Source of the DNA: Paramacrobiotus metropolitanus
Taxonomy: Eukaryota > Tardigrada > Eutardigrada > Parachela > Macrobiotidae
Length of the DNA stretch: 64,000 bases
Assembly (NCBI RefSeq): GCF_019649055.1
Contig: NW_026570228.1
Location: 1-64,000 of the forward strand
Direction of reading: 5' to 3'
The position numbers were made by a program, and so were the translations under genes. Position 1 is the stretch's first letter. Each line of letters begins with the position of its first letter. Positions 58,052 to 64,000 of the stretch are shown here, in pieces. Under the pieces are notes generated by a model. That model was not told where the DNA came from. It made no database searches and worked only from the letters and a program-made list of their open reading frames with translations.

Positions 58052-59326
58052 AATTCTGTCGATACGACCCAGCGATTTCGCTGGAAGCTGAGCAGCACCA
58101 CGGTATTAAAAATAACGACAGCGCCAGCGATATGACAAGGAATGGACGAAGATCAGCCTACTCCCGGTACCGCTTGCTGATAGGAAATGACCTGTCATTT
58201 TTTTGCATTGTCATGGCTTACAGCGTCGTGTTTTGTGGCTAGATTGACCGTTAATCTACTAAGTTTTGGCTCATCACTCCCTACTATTAACTATCCAATC
58301 GGTAGTAGCTACGTAGAGTGTTAGTGTTCGTACAAGTCTGTTGACAAATTGAGCAGCGAACATACAGAAAATTATGATTTTTTGGGTTATGACTTATGCC
58401 AACTTCCGTACTTCGGCACCCCCCGCCACACTATTTACGTCGGTGCAGTGATGGACGATCTAACCGCAGAGCGCAAGTTTTATCGCGATACAGGATACAG
58501 TTTTACAGTTCCGTCCATGTTTTCTCTTCTGAATTTTATGCATAAAACACTGGCTTCGGCATTCGTATGACAAAAACCAGATGCACCTGTATTGAACAGA
58601 CGTTATTATTACTTTAGCTTGTTGCGTAAATCATCGCTAATTACCACAACATTAATTTTGTCAAAATATCAGATATTGGCTCCGGGCAAACACAGAATTA
58701 CAGCTTAAACACCTACTGCATATAAGTTCTAAAGAGTGGAAAAAGGACCCCTAAAACAGGTATTTGTATACGGGCGAAAGGCTGTACTTTAATAGCGCAC
58801 AACAGTGCAGGGAATCAGATAACGTTTCTTAATTCTTGGAACAAAAGTTTTAATCCACCACTATCCGTATAACATAAGGTGCAAGCGCAGGCATATTACT
58901 GTACACTGTAATGTACAGGGTAAAGCATTCTTCGTACTGCAGTGATTAATTGTAGTGAGAGCAGTGGTCCAAGCCCACGTGTTCGAGTTGTACTCTCTTT
59001 TTAGAACCGGCTTGTACAGATAGATGTTGATACTAGCAACTTACCACGCAGATTTTAGGTACAGATATGGTTGATAACCTGACACACAGGTTAAATACAC
59101 CATTTACAAGTCCGATCAGCATTCGAACACCCATAAGCTGAGGCATTACCTGTATATAAAGCGATAAGCCAAATTTCTGATTTACGCCAAATTCAGTAGA
59201 AATTTTTTGTTGTGCTAGCGTTACAACAAGGGGGTGGGGGTGAAAAATCGTTAAAAAAACCGTTGCGTAATAACTAAATCGCCTCTTACCGGAGAGATGG
59301 CACGAGTTAGGGCATCACAATTGAAC
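58052..59326. other. Intergenic, 1.3 kb
   Basis: A 73-codon frame at 58,349-58,570 (with YDLCQLPYFGTPRHTIYVG) has a coding-like look but no recognised family. Nothing else. Confidence 0.3.
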
Positions 59327-59813
59327 CGTACCGACACTGTATCCTATGCGTATCCACTGTACCGACACTGTATCCTATGTGTAGCCAATGTACCGACACT
59401 GTATCCTATTCGTATACACTGTACCGACACTGTATCCTGTGCGTACCCAATGTACCGACACTGTATCCACTGTACCGACACTGTATCCTATTCGTATACA
59501 CTGTACCGACACTGTATCCTATTCGTATACACTGTACCGACACTGTATCCTATTCGTATACACTGTACCGACACTGTATCCTGTGCGTACCCAATGTACC
59601 GACACTGTATCCACTGTACCGACACTGTATCCTATTCGTATACACTGTACCGACACTGTATCCTGTGCGTACCCAATGTACCGACACTGTATCGACACTG
59701 TATCCTATGCGTATCCACTGTACCGACGCTGTATCCTGTGCGTACCCAATGTACCGACACTGTATCCACTGTACCGACACTGCATCCTATGCGTATCCAC
59801 TGTACCGACACTA
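59327..59813. repeat. Minisatellite array 1 (31/20-bp units)
   Basis: About 18 copies of TGTACCGACACTGTATCC followed either by a 13-base spacer (TATKCGTATMCAC or TGTGCGTACCCAA) or just AC, giving mixed 31- and 20-base units. No forward frame contains a stop inside the array, so all three frames give long VPTLYP/YRHCILCV-type frames. These are repeat artefacts, not genes. The array abuts the TIR element at 59,812. Confidence 0.92.
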
Positions 59814-60018
59814 TATATAAGGGGCGAAAGTAAACACGTTCCACCGTTCCCCTGTACTGCTGCCGTCACCCGCCTGGAGTGTGACGTTACGGCAATACAT
59901 GTGGTTAAATCTGTCGCGGTACATAAGCGCCATGTTCAGCCACAACGTCAAATTCCAGCCGGGTGACGGCAGCAGTACAGGGGAACGGTGGAACGAGTTT
60001 ACTTTTGCCCCCTATATA
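59812..60018. mobile_element. Terminal-inverted-repeat element (MITE), copy B
   Basis: The terminal inverted repeat is about 75 bp with few mismatches; it begins TATAAGGGGCGAAAGTAAAC on the left and mirrors on the right, with the inner part CCCCTGTACTGCTGCCGTCA. The core is nearly identical to 20,827-21,026. TATA at both boundaries suggests a TA-type target. No coding capacity. Confidence 0.8.
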
Positions 60019-60254
60019 ATAATTTAAAACGTGCCCGTTAAACAGCCATCATGTTTAAAAGTATATATTTCGAATGGATCAGCAATTCATTTTATCAGAT
60101 TGAAATAGTCGCATTCAGACAAAATCCTTTGCTTAATTCTGACTTGGAATAACCGTTATGTCGTGAATGCAATCTCGCCATTTTATGAATTTAATCAACG
60201 TTTTTGCAAATGTTTGTTTCTCATTAAATCAGCAGTGCAAAGGCGCGATACATA

Positions 60255-60490
60255 GCAGGTACAGTGGATACAGACTGGGTACAGTGTCGGTGTCGGTACA
60301 GCGGGTACAAAGCAGATACAGTGGATACAGACTGGGTACAGTCAACAGTGTCGGTACAGCGGGTACAAAGCAGATACAGTGGATACAGACTGGGTACAGT
60401 GTCGGTACAGCGGGTACAAGGCAGGTACAGTGGATACAGACTGGGTACAGTGTCGATACAGCGGGTACAGCAGATACAGTGGATACATAT
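60255..60490. repeat. Minisatellite array 2 (51-bp units), inverted relative to array 1
   Basis: About four copies of a 51-base unit built from GTGTCGGTACAGCGGGTACA, AAGCAGATACAGTGG and ATACAGACTGGGTACA. The shared word ACAGTGTCGGTACAG is the reverse complement of the array-1 word CTGTACCGACACTGT, so the two arrays face each other across the TIR element. Confidence 0.88.
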
Positions 60491-61037
60491 AGCTTACAGC
60501 AATTCATGGATATCACTTCAGTATCCAAGGATGCCCTAATCGTTTTAATGCATTGGATACAATGCTAGTGTATCCAATGGGAATTTGGCAAGCCCTAATA
60601 GAGGTACTCTATGTCTTACCGCTAGAACGCGGTGCGGCTTGAATGTCAGTTTGGCAATAATCGATAGCTTGGAAAGAGGAAAATCAGAGTTGTTTGACGA
60701 GTTTCTTTCCGTAAAAACAAGACAAACAGACTTGATTTTTTAGAAGGCAGAAGTTTCTTTGATTACTATTTTCTGAAAATCTGCCGGTCAATGGCCTATG
60801 ATTATCCTCGTCGGCTTGCTTCCGATCTCGGCTGCTGTTAAATATCTGCCGCGGGTGCTCTATCCGTTTTATCCAATGCATTAATAACAAATATATATGT
60901 ATAACAACGCGAGCGTTAGTTTTCTTCGCCATTATTTCTTGAAGAAGAAACAATGTTTTACCTTAGACGTTCTACTGGGACGTCGGCTTAGGTTACTTCT
61001 GTTAGCAACTAGCCAGTCTACGCTCTAACCTGCTGCA
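60491..61037. other. Intergenic
   Basis: No supported gene. Confidence 0.35.
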
Positions 61038-61571
61038 GTGTATCACGTTTTACTCTCCATCCTTGTTCATCATGTCTCAAGCCGTCTATTCGTGTTTTCC
61101 GCCATCGTTTGCGCGCTGTTTCTTTCGGTCATGCTTCTGCTGGCACGGTCTGTTAAAGTTAAAGAGGCATCATCAGCCACATTTGGCCATGCCACTTGGG
61201 AAGTTCATTTGTCTACAACAAAACTTTCCCGGAATTTCCACTTCTGCGCCGATAGCAGCTGCTCCCAGTCAAATAGAAATTCCAGCTTTATCGAGAAAGC
61301 TTGCTGACAGCGGCAGCCCATCCGATGTCGCATTCGTCACATCGTGTGCCGGTGCTGTATCCAACGCCGCACTTACAGTAATAGTCCGTCTTCTGGCGTG
61401 GGTCGCCGATGCGCCGATCCCTTATCCATCTGTAGTATTAGTAAAACATGCATCTGCGACAGGTCCTTAGGTTTACTTTTACTGTCAAACACTGCTTTTC
61501 ACTGCACGGCTGGGTACCCTTTCGGAACTGGACTTCTCCATCAGTCACGATATTTCGCTACGTATTTGTAG
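61038..61571 (+). other. Possible exons of a cysteine-rich extracellular protein
   Basis: In one frame a hydrophobic leader (FSAIVCALFLSVMLLLARS) is followed by FCADSSCSQ and then a TGA at 61,305. After a TGCTGACAG acceptor-like site the same frame continues with a Cys-rich segment: GVGRRCADPLSICSISKTC and CICDRSLGLLLLSN, then TAFHC. Its C-x6-C-x5-C-x-C spacing resembles EGF or EB modules. With the CUB-like exon downstream this may be one secreted gene, but donor sites are not clear and it could be decayed. Confidence 0.35.
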
Positions 61572-61726
61572 AGAACTATTTCGTGTGAACTAAAATAGAG
61601 AAATTAGTATATATAAAGGGTGTTCCTTCTACAAAGTCCTTAATTAGGCAAAACCGTTTCGAATGCGATAGACATGGATGTACGTACGTTTCCAGTAACG
61701 TAGGTCTTCTTCTTTATATTTTGTAG

Positions 61727-62840
61727 CTTGTGGCACGTGCTATTATTTGAGTGCTTCGAACCCATCAACATCCTTCGATGTAGCATCGAATGTGAATTAT
61801 GATTCTCATTGCATTTGGACCGTTCAGGCACCAGCAAACACTAAGATAACGGTAAGTCGATATATACATGTAAATCGGCTCTTGGGGTAGAAGTGTACTT
61901 GTAGTAAATAAGTTTTACATACTTGTCCATGTTGCAGATATCTTCAAAACTTTCTAATTCAGGTAATAAATACAGATAATTTTCAGTTCTATGCTAGTGC
62001 ACGCGGGGCACGATGCCGCACATGCAGATCACATTTTAGAGATAAAGCTTCGTATTTGTAGTACGTAACATGTTCTCTATTAGGACCCTTATTTAAATGG
62101 ACGATTTCATGTTGTTGTTATGTTTTTGCTTTCCCGACAAAAAAAATATGTACGTACAATACACTCAGTAATGCGTACTTCTACTGCGTTCCAAAACGTT
62201 CCCCAGAAAATTTTCGATAACCGATATGAGTATGTATTGTAGCTGTATTCACGGTAGCGTACAGAATCTACTTTATTACAGGAAACTGATATTTTCACCA
62301 GTCTATCAGAACCATTGGTTATTGTGATCACAGTTTAACACCTCCTTTTGTCTGTTTCCACCTCATATATTATACGTGCACATTTTATAATATATACTTT
62401 AATATTTTACCAGTGTACCACATTACTGGTTAATCTGCTACGGAAATTTTTCCTACTTTTAGAAAAGAGATAATAATGTTAGGACATTAAGCGTTCATGA
62501 CCTTTGAAACTCGTTACTTCTATTCTGTACTGGTAAACACTAGCTGATATGTATAACAATCCCTCCTAACGGATCACTTTCCGATTACGAGGAAGGTCAA
62601 GTGCAAACCAGCAGCTATGACTTGGTTATTTATGTACCAGAAGCCGCCGAACTGCCGGAACATTTTCATTTCCTGATAAAAATTAGACGAAATCATCAAA
62701 GAGTACCAACAGAAGATAGGCCGCTATTGGCGAAGCTACTGCAATCTGGAAACCTGATTTGTATACGTATGTCAAAAGAAGTGTGCAAAGGCGGTGGCAG
62801 TAGTCAAAAGGTGGTGTTGGAATTGATTTTAGAATGTTAG
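61727..62840 (+). CDS. Partial CUB-like domain gene
   Basis: Exon 61727-61851 after a TTTTGTAG acceptor encodes CGTCYYLSASNPSTSFDVAS, then NYDSHCIWTVQAPANTKIT, the C..Y....C.W.I.AP....I pattern of a CUB domain start, with a GTAAGT donor in phase 0. A candidate next exon starts after ACACTAG at 62,548 (LICITIPPNGSLSDYEEG, then SYDLVIYVPEAAELPEHF) and runs to TAG at 62,840. That exon fits phase 0 but is less certain. CUB domains are extracellular protein-binding modules. The 5' end may be the Cys-rich exons at 61,038-61,571. Confidence 0.42.
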
Positions 62841-62879
62841 TGGGAATAGGCGAATGTGGCGAAAGATGGTGAAAACAAC

Positions 62880-63180
62880 CAAAAGGTGGTGCAAGATGGT
62901 GGCAGTAGCCACATCCTTTATGATAACGGACAAATACAACAATGGAGTTACTCTGGTTCTCGTCCGTGATGGGAAACAGCTGGCTTGGGATGCAACTTGC
63001 GCAGACACTTTGGCACAGTCATACCTCAAAGGGACAGCCAAAGTGGCTGGTGCAGCAGCTAAGCAAGCAGAAAATCGGAAGCGACAAAAGTACCGCTCCC
63101 TCGGAGAACAGTGTCTGTTCCACCCTTTCGCGGTGGAAACGCTGGGAGTGCTCGGAGTTTGTTTGTTTCAAACCAAAATA
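62880..63180 (+). pseudogene. Retrotransposon C-terminal relic
   Basis: The plus frame has GKQLAWDATCADTLAQSYL, AGAAAKQAENRKRQKY and FHPFAVETLGVLG. The W-D-x-T-x-x-D-T motif, the A-G-A-A-A...RK..KY motif and the F.P.A.ETLG motif are, from memory, the hallmark of the region C-terminal to the reverse transcriptase in proteins of invertebrate non-LTR-like retroelements. The similarity ends just after ETLGVLG, where a frame change seems to occur, and no reverse transcriptase precedes it, so this is a 5'-truncated decayed insertion. GGTGGTG-rich short repeats lie just upstream (62,790-62,900). Confidence 0.6.
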
Positions 63181-64000
63181 ATCTTATGCCACTCTGACGC
63201 CGACTTACTACGGTTTCGATTACATGGAGCGAATAAGAAAGACCCTTAGCGACTTTTCTTAGCACAATCTGGTGAGAGGGTCACATTACGAGTAAAGATA
63301 CTTAAATCAGTAGCTAAAGCCGGCTACAGAAATAATCAATCCTTTATCCATCGGTCCATGTGCTGGCGAGTTTTCACCTTTCTGCTACTAAACGTTCTTA
63401 CGGTTCCTCGAATTTGACGGTTAGGAACACAGGAAAGAGTAGAACGGTCACAGCTCGCCAAATTTAAAATTAGTGATTTCGATAGTAACTGTAACTTGAC
63501 CTTGATTTTATTTTAGGCAGTTTTCTTCTACGCTCAAACGGGCTCAGCGTCCACCGCTACATTAAAATTAGCTTACGCTTAACAACTGTAAGTGGATACT
63601 TAGTTGAATTATATGATACTGGTGTCTAATAAACCCGCGCATATTGCGCGGAAGAAATTAAATGATTAACAAATAAATTACTTTATTTACGTGATCTTTT
63701 CTAGATTATTTGTGAGTATTCTGTTTCATTTTTACAATAAATGTGACGTTTAGTTCGGATTTAATGGTGTACTGTTCAAACTGCATGTTAACATTTAAAA
63801 TGTACAGTATTGATGATAGTTGTGAAAACAGCATGAACTGAAATAATATTTAGCCAGTACATGGTGCAGATGCACGTCATTGTAGTTCGCTACGTGGATC
63901 TTTGCTCCACGGCGCGACAACGTTTGCAATTCTTTTCCGCTTTTCATTTGCTTCCTTACTACGGGCGTTAAAAAAACCGTTTCCAGCTATACAAACCGTT
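63181..64000. other. Intergenic to window end
   Basis: No gene recognised. Confidence 0.35.

Noticed and set aside
59327-60490. CRISPR-like array
   Set aside because: Units are contiguous degenerate tandem repeats without unique spacers, in animal-type DNA.

Overview
The window looks like animal nuclear DNA. It has spliced genes with mostly short GT-AG introns, rhodopsin-like seven-transmembrane receptors (GPCRs), secreted LRR and LDL-receptor-A proteins and an 18-exon P-type Na+/K+-ATPase alpha-like gene, all set in AT-rich sequence full of inverted repeats. A compact ecdysozoan such as a tardigrade would fit. That is inference from gene style; no diagnostic marker fixes the species.

Layout. 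0-15 kb: a GPCR relic cut by the window edge, then three decayed copies (1.95, 7.15 and 13.87 kb) of a divergent homeobox gene inside longer duplicated blocks. A fourth copy of the shared upstream segment lies at 4.3 kb, next to a broken retroelement gag-like gene with a CCCH finger. Five short hairpins with covarying stems lie at 6.5 kb. 9-36 kb: a GPCR cluster. Intact-looking genes are at 17, 22.8, 27 and 31 kb. Copies broken by single lesions are at 9.4 kb (amber stop before TM7), 24.4 kb (frameshift) and 35.5 kb (stop plus frameshift). A heavily decayed copy is at 28.9 kb, and fossil fragments are at 29.7 and 31.9 kb. A secreted LRR protein sits at 33.5 kb. 38-52 kb: a secreted four-module LDLa protein, then the ATPase gene. 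53-58 kb: two more GPCRs. 59-64 kb: two oppositely oriented minisatellite arrays around a terminal-inverted-repeat element, remains of CUB and cysteine-rich extracellular exons, and a retrotransposon C-terminal relic.

The ten substantial GPCR loci fall into at least four lineages. Lineage 1 is 9.4, 17, 35.5 and 57.5 kb. Lineage 2 is 22.8 and 24.4 kb plus three fossils. Lineage 3 is 28.9 and 31 kb. The 27 kb and 54 kb genes are separate, but the 54 kb gene shares with lineage 3 a phase-0 intron exactly after the Pro of the TM7 NP-type motif. The pattern is tandem duplication and rapid loss, as in chemoreceptor or orphan-receptor clusters; ligands cannot be read from the sequence. The ATPase keeps the full catalytic chemistry but lacks the conserved TM6 acidic ion ligand (Cys instead) and has a long novel N-terminus, so it may be a functionally divergent paralogue.

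All exon models were made by eye from splice signals, reading phase and similarity between paralogues in this window. No alignment or database search was run.
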